Positions 17,959-26,982 of a DNA stretch of 64,000 nucleotides are shown one piece after another (position 1 is the first letter of the stretch; every line of letters starts with the position of its first letter). This stretch comes from Sinorhizobium chiapasense (GTDB taxonomy: Bacteria; Pseudomonadota; Alphaproteobacteria; Rhizobiales; Rhizobiaceae), in NCBI RefSeq assembly GCF_036488675.1, contig NZ_CP133148.1:2170001-2234000 (forward strand). The letters are read 5' to 3'. The position numbers and the translations under genes are program-made. The notes beneath the pieces were generated by a model. That model worked only from the letters and a program-made list of their open reading frames with translations, was not told the DNA's origin and made no database searches.

Positions 17959-18798
17959 ATGACCGACATTCACTATCGAAGCACCGACGTCGACGGGCTG
18001 AAGATCTTCTATCGCGAGGCAGGCGCACCGGGCGCGCAAAAACTCCTGCTGCTGCACGGCTTTCCGACGTCGAGCCACATGTTCCGGGATCTGATCCCGC
18101 TCCTTGCCGACCGCTACCACATCATCGCGCCCGACCTGCCGGGCTTCGGCCAGTCGGACGATCCGAAGGTAAACACCTTCGACTCGATCGCCGAGACGAT
18201 CGAGCGTTTCACCGAGATCGTCGGCTTCGACCGCTTCGCCGTCTACGTCTTCGACTACGGCGCGCCGACTGGCTTTCGCCTTGCGGTCCGCCATCCGGAG
18301 CGGATCACCGCGATCATTTCCCAGAACGGCAACGCCTATGCCGAGGGGCTGAGCGAGGGCTGGAATCCGATCCGCGCCTATTGGCAGGAGGCGTCGGATG
18401 CCAATCGCGACGCAATCCGCATGATGCTGACACCGGAGACGACCCGCTGGCAATACACGCACGGCGTCCCCGACGCAGCGAAGGTCTCGCCGGACGGCTA
18501 CACGCTCGACAATCACTACCTCGCCCGCCCGCGCGCCGCCGATGTCCAGCTCGACCTCTTCGGCGACTACAAGAGCAATGTCGCGCTCTATCCGGTGTTC
18601 CAGGAGTATTTCCGCACCCACCGGCCGCGCTTCCTCGCAGCCTGGGGCCGCAACGACCCCTTCTTCCTGCCGCCCGGCGCCGAAGCCTACAAGCGGGATA
18701 TCCCAGAGGCACGGGTGGTTTTCTTCGACACCGGCCACTTCGCACTGGAAACCCACGCGCCGGAGATTGCCGCCGCCATCCGGGACTTTCTTGGCTGA
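17959..18798 (+). CDS. Alpha/beta hydrolase, haloalkane dehalogenase/epoxide hydrolase-like
   Basis: 279 residues. AAGGAG at 17946-17951 is too close to the first ATG (17953), so ATG 17959 is the better start. Motifs: oxyanion HGFPTSSHMF, APDLPGFGQSD, nucleophile elbow VFDYGAPTG in which Asp replaces the usual Ser, and catalytic His in DTGHFALETH. An Asp nucleophile is the hallmark of haloalkane dehalogenases, epoxide hydrolases and related carbon-halogen or ether-cleaving enzymes. Cytoplasmic, no signal peptide. It pairs with the divergent LysR gene. Confidence 0.82.
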   Translation: MTDIHYRSTDVDGLKIFYREAGAPGAQKLLLLHGFPTSSHMFRDLIPLLADRYHIIAPDLPGFGQSDDPKVNTFDSIAETIERFTEIVGFDRFAVYVFDYGAPTGFRLAVRHPERITAIISQNGNAYAEGLSEGWNPIRAYWQEASDANRDAIRMMLTPETTRWQYTHGVPDAAKVSPDGYTLDNHYLARPRAADVQLDLFGDYKSNVALYPVFQEYFRTHRPRFLAAWGRNDPFFLPPGAEAYKRDIPEARVVFFDTGHFALETHAPEIAAAIRDFLG

Positions 18799-18872
18799 CG
18801 ACGGCATGCAGGGAGGTCATGCGGATGCTATTTTTGGACCACTGGGCGCGGTGCCGCCGGGCGAACATCTGC

Positions 18873-18987
18873 CTAGAGCGGGATGAGGAAAGTGTGGCGG
18901 TTTTCCGCCCGCATCCCGCTCTAACTTATTAGAATCGATCACGTTCATGATTTTAGGTCGATCCGACCCAAAATCATCGTGATCTAG
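18873..18987. repeat. Palindromic mosaic element, GAGCGGGATG / GATCACG type
   Basis: CTAGAGCGGGATG...CATCCCGCTCTAA is followed by GATCACGTTCATGATTTT...AAAATCATCGTGATCTAG. It is built like the RIME-like elements (two palindromes, ~115 bp, CTAG at both ends) with different stems. The TAG stop of the minus-strand gene ending at 18984 lies inside its last bases. Confidence 0.75.
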
Positions 18988-19571
18988 CGAGCGCAATAGT
19001 CCTCGTTGGCGAGGCCCCAAAGCTCGGTCCCTTCTGGTGTACCGGTCATCGCTGTCAGGTTGATCACTTCTCCGCAACCCGTATCGAACTCGAACTCAAT
19101 GTAGCGAGCCGTTGAGGGATCGAATGACATCCGGGGGCCAAGGATACGAATGTTGCGGATTTGTCGGCCGAGATCGACAACCCTAATTTCGTCCGGAGAA
19201 GAGCGCACCTGTTGATTGATCAGGAACTCCAGCATGGGGCGGGCCGCATCCGCCGTGTCAATCGGGCGGTACTCACGCGAACCCTGGAGATAGACGGCGA
19301 GAAGCAGACCCGTCGCTGAACCTGCGAGCGCGCCGCGCCGCCAAGGGTGGCCTTTGCCAAAGGCAAGCGTTACCCCACCAGCAAAACACGAAGCCAAGGC
19401 AAGCCAGATTGAACCGAGTAAAATCAGCCAATCTCTTGTGATCTCATCATTCTGAACAGAAACAATGATCAGCCAGGTCAATAGTGCTAACCCCGACATC
19501 GCCAGGATGACGATGACAACGACGCCGAGAATGGCCATGTACATGGCCACCGATGTCATCCAGCTCTTCAT
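18984..19571 (-). CDS. Hypothetical membrane protein, three TM segments
   Basis: 195 residues from ATG 19571 (TTAAAGAG upstream); the GTG start at 19700 would add a basic tail and is less likely. Three hydrophobic helices are visible (SVAMYMAILGVVVIVILAMSGLALLTWLIIVSV; WLILLGSIWLALASCFAGGVTLAF; GALAGSATGLLLAVYL), then a soluble C-terminal domain of ~100 residues ending in GCGEVINLTAMTGTPEGTELWGLANEDYCAR with two cysteines that could form a disulfide outside the membrane. I recognise no family. Confidence 0.6.
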   Translation of the reverse strand: MKSWMTSVAMYMAILGVVVIVILAMSGLALLTWLIIVSVQNDEITRDWLILLGSIWLALASCFAGGVTLAFGKGHPWRRGALAGSATGLLLAVYLQGSREYRPIDTADAARPMLEFLINQQVRSSPDEIRVVDLGRQIRNIRILGPRMSFDPSTARYIEFEFDTGCGEVINLTAMTGTPEGTELWGLANEDYCAR

Positions 19572-19799
19572 CTCTTTAATCCAAGCTCGGAGGGCCGCCC
19601 GCCTCGCATTTCCTCGCCCGCGTTTGCGATCGAGGGAGGAGGCGTCAAGCCGAGGGGCAGAGAGCCCCTTGGCCGCCACGGTGCCATTTTGCGATGACAC
19701 ATTTTAGAGCAGCGCGCAACCTGCACGGGTGCCTCATAAGCAGTGACCTACTTTTGTGGCGTTTGCTATTTAAATCCGGAAAAGTCGCCGCAGCGGAAC

Positions 19800-20684
19800 T
19801 CAGCCGGCGGACGCCCGCTCAAGAGCACTCCAATCGTACGCGCGCGCCCAATCCGCAAAGCTCAGCCAGTGAACCTCCGGAAACTCCCGGCGCAGTGCCG
19901 CGATGTCGGCGTCGTAGCCGACGCGGTCGAACCATTCGAACATGAGCGCCGCATCTTCACTTTGCTGTCGAGCGGTGGCGATCGGGATTTCCTGGTAGTT
20001 GATCGGACGGCCGATCGCTTGCGAGAGGATGTTCGCCTGCTCTTCGCCGGACAGCTCGTCCCCGGCGATATCAAAGCGCATGCCGAAAACATGCCCGCGC
20101 CGCTCGACCAGGGCGGCGACGAAAGCCCCGATGTCCGCGAGGGCGACGAGCTGGAGGACGCGCTTGGGAGGCATGGCAAAGGCGTGAGCGCCCTTTCGCA
20201 GCGCGCCGACCGCCCACGGCGCGACGACATTTTCCATGAAGGCGACCGGCGCGCTGATCGTGTAAGGGATGCCGAGCCCGGCGACATGCTTTTCGACGCT
20301 ATACTTGCTTTCGAAGTGCGGGATGCCCGTCCTCTTGTCGGCATCGGCAACGGACGAGTAGATCAGGTGCCCGACGCCGGCCGCCTTCGCCGCATCGGCG
20401 GCAATGATCCCCTGGCGGACCTCCGCCTCCGCACCGGCCTCATAGGTGTTTCCCATCAGGAACATGGTGTCGACGTCGCTTGCGGCCTTCACGATGGAGG
20501 CCGCGTCGCCGAGATCGCCGGCCACGACATCCGCGCCGGCAGCCGCCAGCCGCCGCGCGGCATCGCTGTCCGGCTTGCGGGTCAACGCCTTGACGCGGTG
20601 CCCTTTGGAAAGCAGTGCGTGCGCGACAGCGCCTCCCTGCTGACCGGTGGCGCCGGTGACGAGAACGTTTCGCTTGGTGGTCAT
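19800..20684 (-). CDS. NmrA-like NAD(P)-binding protein
   Basis: 294 residues with AAAGGAG before ATG. The N-terminal Rossmann motif VLVTGATGQQGGAVAHALL and later HLIYSSVADADKRTGIPHFESKYSVEKHV place it in the NmrA/atypical SDR group, with the active-site Tyr replaced as in NmrA-type redox sensors. Such proteins act as NADP(H)-sensing regulators or quinone/isoflavone-type reductases. It is divergent from the LysR gene at 20784, which probably controls it. Confidence 0.85.
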   Translation of the reverse strand: MTTKRNVLVTGATGQQGGAVAHALLSKGHRVKALTRKPDSDAARRLAAAGADVVAGDLGDAASIVKAASDVDTMFLMGNTYEAGAEAEVRQGIIAADAAKAAGVGHLIYSSVADADKRTGIPHFESKYSVEKHVAGLGIPYTISAPVAFMENVVAPWAVGALRKGAHAFAMPPKRVLQLVALADIGAFVAALVERRGHVFGMRFDIAGDELSGEEQANILSQAIGRPINYQEIPIATARQQSEDAALMFEWFDRVGYDADIAALRREFPEVHWLSFADWARAYDWSALERASAG

Positions 20685-20753
20685 CTTGTCTGCTCCTTTG
20701 GTTTCAATAGAGCGAAGTTAGGGTCTGCCACATTGATCCATAATGGCCTATAA

Positions 20754-20772
20754 TTGGGAAACTTTGTCCCAA
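20754..20772. promoter_or_regulatory. Candidate LysR operator TTGGGA-n7-TCCCAA
   Basis: A perfect inverted repeat in the 99-bp gap between the divergent NmrA-like and LysR genes, 12 bp upstream of the LysR start. This is the position expected for autoregulation. Confidence 0.45.
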
Positions 20773-20783
20773 GGCTGAATACA

Positions 20784-21710
20784 ATGCTCGATCTCAACGA
20801 TATCGTCGTCTTCGCTCGCGTTGTCGAAGCCGGCAGTTTTACGGCCGCGGCGCGCCAGCTCGGCATGCCCAAGACGACCGTCAGCCGCCGCATTGCCGCG
20901 CTCGAGCGTGAGGTCGGGGTCCGTCTCATCCAGCGCACGACGCGCAGCCTCAACATGACCGACGCCGGGCGTCTCTACTACGAAGAGAGCAGCCAGGCGC
21001 TCAGGACGATCGAGGAAGCAAATCTGCGCCTCGCGGAAGCCAGGGCGGAGCCGTCAGGCACGATTCGCATTTCCGCTCCCGTCGGCTTCGGCGGCCATTT
21101 CCTGACCCGCGCCGTGGTCGACTTTCTGGCAATGTATCCGAAAACCAAGGTCGAACTGCGCCTGACCGACGACAATCTCAACCTTGTCGAGAACGGAATC
21201 GATCTCGCTTTCCGCACTGGGATCCTTGCGGACTCGACCCTGATCGCCCGCAAGCTGGGCTCCACGCACAGGCTGCTCTGCGCCAGCCCGGACTATGTCG
21301 CCCGCTCAGGGGTTCCGGACGGACCGGCAGATCTCGCCCGCCATCAGTGCGTCATCGCGGGCCCCTCGGCCGCCAGCGCCCACTGGGTGCTGGACGGGCC
21401 GCACGGGCAGGAAACGGTGACCGTGGCCGGGCGCTTCGCCGCCAATGAAATGCAGGCGGTCGTTGCCGCCGCGATCGCAGGCTACGGCATCGCCCAGGTG
21501 CCCCAGGCGATCGCCGAACCGCTTGTCGCCGAGGGGCGGTTGCACCGCGTTCTCCACGATTACACGACGCCCGCCGGCGGCCTCTATGTCCTCTACCCGA
21601 GCAGTCGGCACCTTTCGCCGCTGATCAAGGCATTCATCGAACTTGCAGCAGAGCGATGGAGCGCGGCCCGAGCCGGCGAGACGGACAAGGCCGTGGCCGC
21701 GTTGCGCTAA
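20784..21710 (+). CDS. LysR-family regulator (NmrA-linked)
   Basis: 308 residues from ATG 20784; a TTG at 20754 falls within the operator and is rejected. The helix-turn-helix is MLDLNDIVVFARVVEAGSFTAAARQLGMPKTTVSRRIAALEREVGVRLIQRTTRSLNMTDAG, followed by a typical effector domain (PVGFGGHFLTRAVVDFLAMYPKTKVELRLTDDNLNLVENGIDLAFRTG). It is divergent from and probably regulates the NmrA-like gene. Confidence 0.9.
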   Translation: MLDLNDIVVFARVVEAGSFTAAARQLGMPKTTVSRRIAALEREVGVRLIQRTTRSLNMTDAGRLYYEESSQALRTIEEANLRLAEARAEPSGTIRISAPVGFGGHFLTRAVVDFLAMYPKTKVELRLTDDNLNLVENGIDLAFRTGILADSTLIARKLGSTHRLLCASPDYVARSGVPDGPADLARHQCVIAGPSAASAHWVLDGPHGQETVTVAGRFAANEMQAVVAAAIAGYGIAQVPQAIAEPLVAEGRLHRVLHDYTTPAGGLYVLYPSSRHLSPLIKAFIELAAERWSAARAGETDKAVAALR

Positions 21711-21901
21711 AGGGAAGAGGAAAGGCCTGCGCGGTTTTCCGCCGAAATCATCGCGATCCAAGAAGCGACGCGACCGGGCGAGAGCGCGCGGGCCGCTCGA
21801 AAGGGCTCCGGCACAAGGTATGCGTGTCCGCTTTCGCTCGACCGGGGCGCGCTGACGTTGTATATAGAAACAGGTGGCTCCACGTGACGGGGAGGTTCGT
21901 C

Positions 21902-22099
21902 ATGGCGTTAGAGGAAGAGAAGTCCAACCTGTTTTTCGGCAAGGTCGGCGGATTGATCTTTGTCGTGATCGGTTTCCTCCTGGCGGCGTCAGGCTACCGC
22001 TACGGGGCGGCAGGATACATGATCGCCGGCATCGTTTTCATCGCGATAGGCATCATGCTGCTGATGGGGAAGGTCCTCCGTCGCAATCAACACAAGTAG
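21902..22099 (+). CDS. Small two-TM membrane protein (65 aa)
   Basis: ATG 21902 with GGGGAGG upstream. The protein MALEEEKSNLFFGKVGGLI... has two hydrophobic segments separated by a Gly/Tyr turn (SGYRYGAAGY) and a basic C-terminus (GKVLRRNQHK), a positive-inside hairpin. Function unknown. It is a monocistronic gene followed by a degenerate repeat. Confidence 0.65.
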   Translation: MALEEEKSNLFFGKVGGLIFVVIGFLLAASGYRYGAAGYMIAGIVFIAIGIMLLMGKVLRRNQHK

Positions 22100-22129
22100 A
22101 CCTGCAGCGCCGGGTGTCGTTTCAGATGC

Positions 22130-22187
22130 ACACGTCGCCGTAACGCTTTGAATTGCTGCATGTTTTTTAGCAGGATCCGATTTGAGG
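22130..22187. repeat. Decayed RIME-like fragment
   Basis: CGTAACGCTTTGAATTGCTGCATGTTTTTTAGCAGGATCCGATTTGAGG keeps the left arm of the TGCATG stem and the linker CTTTGAATTGC, but the right arm has diverged. It is followed by a GGCTGCCGGCCGGCAGCC hairpin at 22191-22208. Confidence 0.55.
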
Positions 22188-22309
22188 AGCAGGCTGCCGG
22201 CCGGCAGCCTGGGCAATGTTCCGGCAGGTGGGTGAGGCTTGGCAGCGACGCGACTACTCGCGCTGCCCGCCCGATCTTCGCTCCGTAACCATCGTGAGGG
22301 GAGAATGTC

Positions 22310-23773
22310 ATGTTCGACTGCGCGGCGGCAACGACGGCTACACCCGGGCACGTTGGATGCCTCTGCCACGGGCCCGAAATCCGATACGTTGCCGAGCGCG
22401 TCAAACTTAGGTTTTCCCGGCGCGACTTCATGACCGGGATCGCCGCGGCGGCGACCGGCGTCGGCCTGGGAACCACCGCTTCGGCGCAACTGCAGCCGCC
22501 TCCCCCGGCGCCGGCGCGGCCAATCCTCTTCACCAACATCCGCCTCTTCGATGGCACCTCTCCGACCCTTCGCGAGGGTGTGCGCGTGCTCGTCGAAGGC
22601 AACAGGATCAAATCGGTGCAGGATGGCGGGGCGGCGGTACCCGAGGAAGCGCTGACGATCGACGGCGCCGGCGGGGTATTGATGCCGGGGCTGATCGACG
22701 CCCACACGCATTTGACCTTCTCGTCCGTTCCCCTGGCGGTGGCGCTGACCGCCGACCCCAATTATCTGGCGTTGCGCTCGGCCCGGGCTGCCGGCGACTA
22801 CCTGATGCAGGGGTTCACATCCGCGCGCGATGCCGGTGGACCCGTGTTTGCGCTGAAGCGGGCGATCGACGATGGCACGATCGTCGGTCCCCGCATCTGG
22901 CCGGCCGGGGCGATGATCTCGCAGACGTCCGGCCATGGAGACTTTCGCACCCTTCACGATCTGCCCCGCGAAAACCGCGACCAGCGGCATTTTTCCGAGC
23001 GCAGCGGAGCGGCTGCCATCGCCGATGGCGTCGACGAGGTGCTGCGGCGAACGCGCGAGCAACTTTTCCTCGGCGCCAGCCACATAAAGGTGATGGCGGG
23101 CGGCGGCGTCACCTCCGACCATGACCCGCTCGATTCCACGCAATATACGGAAGCCGAGCTCCGCGCCGCGGTCGATGCAGCGACGGGGTGGAACACTTAC
23201 GTGACCGTGCACGCCTACACGCCAAAGGCGATCCGGCTCGCGATCGCGGCGGGCGTCAAATGCATCGAGCACGGACACCTCGCCGACGAGGACGCCGCCA
23301 GGCTGATGGCGGAAAAAGGCATATGGTGGAGCCTTCAGCCGTTTCTGGATGACGAGGACGCCGCACCATTTCCGGAGGGGTCGCCGCAACGTTTTTCCCA
23401 GATGCAGGTCATCAGCGGGACGGATACCGCCTTCGAGCTGGCGAAGAAGCACGGCATCAAGACGGCGTTCGGGACCGACACGTTGTTTTCGGAAAGGATC
23501 GCGGCCCGCCAGGGAGCGCAGCTCGCCAAGCTCGCCCGGTGGCACGCGCCGGCGGAAGTGCTGAAGATGGCGACAGCGGACAATGCCGAACTGCTTGCCC
23601 TCTCCGGCCCGCGCAGCCCCTATACCGGCAAGCTCGGCGTCATCGAAGCGGACGCGCTCGCCGATTTGCTGGTGGTCGGCGGAGACCCGCTGGCGGACAT
23701 CTCGCTGATCGCCGACCGGGACAATCTGAAGGTGATCATGAAGGACGGACAGATCTACAAGAATACGCTTTGA
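22310..23773 (+). CDS. Tat-exported amidohydrolase (imidazolonepropionase/prolidase-like)
   Basis: 487 residues after GAGGGGAG. The twin-arginine signal FSRRDFMTGIAAAATGVGLGTTASAQ lies at residues ~35-60, so the n-region is unusually long; a later start is possible. The TIM-barrel amidohydrolase shows the metal set: DAHTHL, KVMAGGGV (lysine), HAYTP, EHGH and FGTDTL (aspartate). The closest family type is the metal-dependent Xaa-Pro/imidazolonepropionase-like group, which hydrolyses cyclic amides or dipeptides. The location should be the periplasm. Confidence 0.85.
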   Translation: MFDCAAATTATPGHVGCLCHGPEIRYVAERVKLRFSRRDFMTGIAAAATGVGLGTTASAQLQPPPPAPARPILFTNIRLFDGTSPTLREGVRVLVEGNRIKSVQDGGAAVPEEALTIDGAGGVLMPGLIDAHTHLTFSSVPLAVALTADPNYLALRSARAAGDYLMQGFTSARDAGGPVFALKRAIDDGTIVGPRIWPAGAMISQTSGHGDFRTLHDLPRENRDQRHFSERSGAAAIADGVDEVLRRTREQLFLGASHIKVMAGGGVTSDHDPLDSTQYTEAELRAAVDAATGWNTYVTVHAYTPKAIRLAIAAGVKCIEHGHLADEDAARLMAEKGIWWSLQPFLDDEDAAPFPEGSPQRFSQMQVISGTDTAFELAKKHGIKTAFGTDTLFSERIAARQGAQLAKLARWHAPAEVLKMATADNAELLALSGPRSPYTGKLGVIEADALADLLVVGGDPLADISLIADRDNLKVIMKDGQIYKNTL

Positions 23774-23931
23774 TCGGTGTCGCGTCCCTCGCCGATGGCG
23801 CTTTCAAGCCGGCCCTTGCTGACAAATCCGTCTCAGTTTCTAAGCTGTAATTCAGACGACATACAATGTCTGGTAGTGTCTGCGCGTGCGTGCTACGTCG
23901 AAAGCGCCAAGAGGGAAAATAGGAGGCAATT

Positions 23932-25368
23932 ATGGAATTGACACGCCGTGCCGTCGCATTGGGGGGAGCTGGTTTGCTCGCCAGTGCCGCATTTTCACCG
24001 GCGAATGCCTTGGAGTCGCCGCTTATCGACCCTGTCGAAGCGGCCGATGATTTCTGGCTGGCCGTCGAAGCCTACATCTACGGCTATCCTCTCGTGACGA
24101 CGGAGATGACCCGCCGTGTCATCACCAATGTCGAAAAGCCAGAGGGCAGCAAGGGCCCGATGGGCCACATCATCAAGCTTCGTGAATATCCGAATGCGTC
24201 CTTCAAGGACGTTACGGCACCAAACGCCGACACGCTCTACACGACCGCGTTCATCGACGTGGCGAAGGAACCATGGGTGCTGTCGATCCCGGACATGAAG
24301 GATCGCTACTTCCTGTTTCCGATGCTCGACGGATGGACGACGGTGTTTCAGGTGCCGGGAAAACGAACCACTGGCGATGGCGCGCAATCTTACGCAATCA
24401 CGGGCCCCGGCTGGCAGGGCGACATTCCCGATGGTGTCACCGAGTACAAGTCGCCGACGAGCATCGTTTGGATTCTCGGCCGGATCTATTGCGACGGCAC
24501 ACCGGAAGACTACAAGGCCGTCCACGAATTGCAGGATCAGTGCAAGCTGGTGCCGCTTAGCGCCTACGGCAAGGACTGGACTCCTCCGCCTGCAAAGGTC
24601 GATCCGAGTATCGACATGAAGACCGCCGTGCGCGACCAGGTCAATCGGATGGATGCGATCGAATATTTCAGCCTGCTGAGCGAACTCATGAAAACCAATC
24701 CGCCGACAGCCGCGGACGCGGACACGGTGGCGAAATTCGCACAGATCGGCATCGTCCCGGGCCAGGATTTCGACAAAAGCAAACTGAACGCTGCGTTCAT
24801 CAAGCGCATTCCCGAGATCGCGTTCCACCGCATCATGCTGCACTTCAAGTTCAGCGATGGGGACGTCAAGGATATCAACGGCTGGGGTTACACGACCGGG
24901 GCCGGAATCTACGGGACCAATTACCTGCAGCGAGCGCTGATCACGGCCATCGGCCTCGGGGCCAATCGCCCCCAGGACGCCGTCTATCCGACCTCGCTGA
25001 AGTCGAAGGAGGGCATTCTTGCTCGTGCCTATAACGGGGCGAACAACTACGTCTTGACCTTCCCCAAGGGACACCTGCCGCCCGTCCGAGGATTCTGGTC
25101 GATTACGATGTACAACGACAAGTACTTCTTCGTAGACAACCCGATCAATCGCTACTCGATCAGTGCAAGGCAAAACCTCAAGGTGAACCCGGACGGATCG
25201 ACGGATATCTACATCCAGCACGAATCCCCTGGAGCAGATAAAGAGGCCAACTGGCTGCCGGCGCCGAAGGAAAAGTTCGTCCTGATGATGCGGCTCTACT
25301 GGCCCGACGACAGTCCGCCATCCATTCTGGATGGTTCGTGGGTCATCCCGCCGGTCAGGAAAGCCTGA
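23932..25368 (+). CDS. DUF1254/DUF1214 domain protein, exported
   Basis: 478 residues preceded by AGGAGG. The N-terminus has a signal-like stretch with a single Arg pair (TRRAVALGGAGLLASAAFSPANA). The N-terminal DUF1254 part contains AYIYGYPLVTTEMTRRV and TAPNADTLYTTAFIDVAKEPWVLSIPDM; the C-terminal DUF1214 part contains YTTGAGIYGTNYLQRALITAIGLGAN and FWSITMYNDKYFFVDNPINRYSI. Such proteins are widespread in soil bacteria and their biochemical role is not established. Monocistronic. Confidence 0.85.
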   Translation: MELTRRAVALGGAGLLASAAFSPANALESPLIDPVEAADDFWLAVEAYIYGYPLVTTEMTRRVITNVEKPEGSKGPMGHIIKLREYPNASFKDVTAPNADTLYTTAFIDVAKEPWVLSIPDMKDRYFLFPMLDGWTTVFQVPGKRTTGDGAQSYAITGPGWQGDIPDGVTEYKSPTSIVWILGRIYCDGTPEDYKAVHELQDQCKLVPLSAYGKDWTPPPAKVDPSIDMKTAVRDQVNRMDAIEYFSLLSELMKTNPPTAADADTVAKFAQIGIVPGQDFDKSKLNAAFIKRIPEIAFHRIMLHFKFSDGDVKDINGWGYTTGAGIYGTNYLQRALITAIGLGANRPQDAVYPTSLKSKEGILARAYNGANNYVLTFPKGHLPPVRGFWSITMYNDKYFFVDNPINRYSISARQNLKVNPDGSTDIYIQHESPGADKEANWLPAPKEKFVLMMRLYWPDDSPPSILDGSWVIPPVRKA

Positions 25369-25542
25369 TAGCGTCTCGGATCGGGCGCTTGCCGGGCGCG
25401 AGAGGGCACTCTCGCGTCCGCTTCTGTTTGCAATCCAGCGTCCGCTTGGGACGCGAGCCCACACGCCCTGGCAGCAAATGGGGCTGCAAGACGCGATGAT
25501 GGCTTTCTCCGAAGTTCGCACGGATGACCGAGGAACGCTTGC

Positions 25543-26004
25543 TTGGACTTGGCCCGCGGATCTAATCTGAACGCTTCGCGGGCCTGCCCCAGCGCGCAGC
25601 CGAGGCATAAGGGCCCGGCGATACAGGGAGGTGACATCAAGTGGGGTCCGGCCCCCAAGGTGCTTCCTGCCGGAGCAGAAGCGGCGGTCTTGTTCGGCGA
25701 TCCCGCCAAGGAGGGCTTGTTTGCCCTCAGGCTTAAAGTGCCGTCCGGGTATGCGGTTCCGCCGCACACCCATCCTGTGGATGAGGTGGTCACAGTCATA
25801 TCAGGGACTTTCAATCTTGGAATGGGCGAAACCGCGGATAAGGGTTCCGCCCAGGCGCTGCCTGCGGGCAGCTTCTTCGCGCTACCGCCCGGCACCGCGC
25901 ATTTCGCCTACTTCGACGAGGAAACGGTGATCCAGATCACCACCAATGGCCCCTGGGGCCTCAAGTATGTCAATCCGGCGGACGATCCACAAAAGTCGCA
26001 GTAG
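25543..26004 (+). CDS. Cupin-domain protein with doubtful or eroded 5' end
   Basis: The cupin core is complete: KVPSGYAVPPHTHPVDEVVTVISGTFNLGMGE (H, H, E metal ligands) and LPAGSFFALPPGTAHFAYFDEETVIQI (H). No in-frame ATG exists before the core; only TTG codons at 25543 and 25549 could start it, and the first ~30 residues look like non-coding readthrough. A GGGAGGTGA at 25626 would fit a GTG that is out of frame. Relatives usually carry a signal peptide, so the leader may have been lost. It could be a translated gene or a young pseudogene. Confidence 0.5.
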   Translation: MDLARGSNLNASRACPSAQPRHKGPAIQGGDIKWGPAPKVLPAGAEAAVLFGDPAKEGLFALRLKVPSGYAVPPHTHPVDEVVTVISGTFNLGMGETADKGSAQALPAGSFFALPPGTAHFAYFDEETVIQITTNGPWGLKYVNPADDPQKSQ

Positions 26005-26041
26005 CCAGCCGCGGACTTGAAGGCCAACTACCCCCCGCCGC

Positions 26042-26147
26042 GTACAGCGCCGCGCGTCTTATCAGACGCGCAAAGGACGCTGTAGCACTTTGAACTGCTG
26101 CATGTTTTTATCCTTAAATCGGCGACGATTTAAGGAAACATGCAGCA
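26042..26147. repeat. RIME-like element (full copy)
   Basis: TACAGCGCCGCGCGTC...GACGCGCAAAGGACGCTGTA joined through GCACTTTGAACTGC to TGCATGTTTTTATCCTTAAATCG...CGATTTAAGGAAACATGCA. It fills most of the gap between the cupin and DUF2946-like genes. Confidence 0.85.
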
Positions 26148-26321
26148 GCGCGGCGGGGCTTTCGCCTCCCACCAAATGCGGCCTGGTCCATCCTGTATGA
26201 GCCGTTGCGTCACGGGTACCGTGGTACCCGAATGCCGGCTATTTTTCCTCGATCTTGTTTGATCGAGAGCATATTCAAGCGGGTTCTCCGATGCTAGACG
26301 AGTGATCGATCGGAGCAAATC

Positions 26322-26741
26322 ATGCTGAAGCACCTGCGCAGTAGAAAGAGCATTTGGATGGCGCTTGTCGCCGCCTGCCTGCTCGTTCTGCAGGCTGCAA
26401 GCGGAGTTGCTGCCAGCCCCACGCCGGTCGGGTTGGATACCTTCGGAAACCCGCTTTGCATCTCGGACGCGACCCACGGGCATCACGAGCAGGCGCCATC
26501 GACCGATCACTCGGGAATGCCGGATTGCTGCACGCTCGCTTGCGGGATGTTTGCTCATCCGGCGGTCCCGGGGAGACAGCTTTACGTATTTGACGCGCCG
26601 TCCGTGGCGCCCGTCGATCTCCCTGTAGCAAGGGATCGTGCCGCCGTTCCGCAAAGGCTCGAAGAGTTTCAAGGAAGCCCGAGAGCGCCTCCTCACCAGA
26701 TGCGAGACCATCTGCGTCGCGCTGATTTCGCGAACGCTTAG
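26322..26741 (+). CDS. DUF2946-like exported protein, copper-locus associated
   Basis: 139 residues; CGGAG upstream of ATG. The hydrophobic leader WMALVAACLLVLQAASGVAAS is followed by a mature region with His/Cys-rich motifs (THGHHEQAPSTDHSGMPDCCTLACGMF). This DCC...C pattern resembles the DUF2946 family often found next to copper genes. It probably binds copper in the periplasm. It precedes ycnI and copCD in the same orientation but is separated from them by a mosaic repeat, so co-transcription is uncertain. Confidence 0.65.
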   Translation: MLKHLRSRKSIWMALVAACLLVLQAASGVAASPTPVGLDTFGNPLCISDATHGHHEQAPSTDHSGMPDCCTLACGMFAHPAVPGRQLYVFDAPSVAPVDLPVARDRAAVPQRLEEFQGSPRAPPHQMRDHLRRADFANA

Positions 26742-26826
26742 TCGCTCAGCGCATCCAATCCAATATGAGCCGACCAACAGCGCCTGGCACCCGCAGGCGG
26801 AAGACACTCGGCATCTTGTCAGGCCC

Positions 26827-26931
26827 CACTGCATGATTCCTTAAATCGGAATCGATTTAAGGAAAAATCATGCAGCATTTCAAAGTGCTACAGCGACGTT
26901 AGCGCGTCCGATTGGACGCGCTGCGCTGTAG
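26827..26931. repeat. RIME-like element (full copy, inverted orientation)
   Basis: CACTGCATGATTCCTTAAATCGGAATCGATTTAAGGAAAAATCATGCAG is followed by CTACAGCGACGTTAGCGCGTCC...GGACGCGCTGCGCTGTAG. It lies between the DUF2946-like and ycnI genes. Confidence 0.85.
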
Positions 26932-26982
26932 GGCCGCTTAAATCACCGCCGCGCTGAACCGCCGGCGACATGGAGAAGAAAT

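Noticed and set aside
16909..18807. 632-codon reading of the lysR frame
   Set aside because: Codons beyond 17823 are antisense to the alpha/beta hydrolase; the LysR family starts at the ATG at 17823.
21989..23545. 518-codon minus-strand frame opposite the amidohydrolase
   Set aside because: Shadow of a gene with a complete metal-ligand set.
23995..25773. 592-codon minus-strand frame opposite the DUF1254 gene
   Set aside because: Antisense shadow; the plus strand carries the conserved protein with an AGGAGG site.
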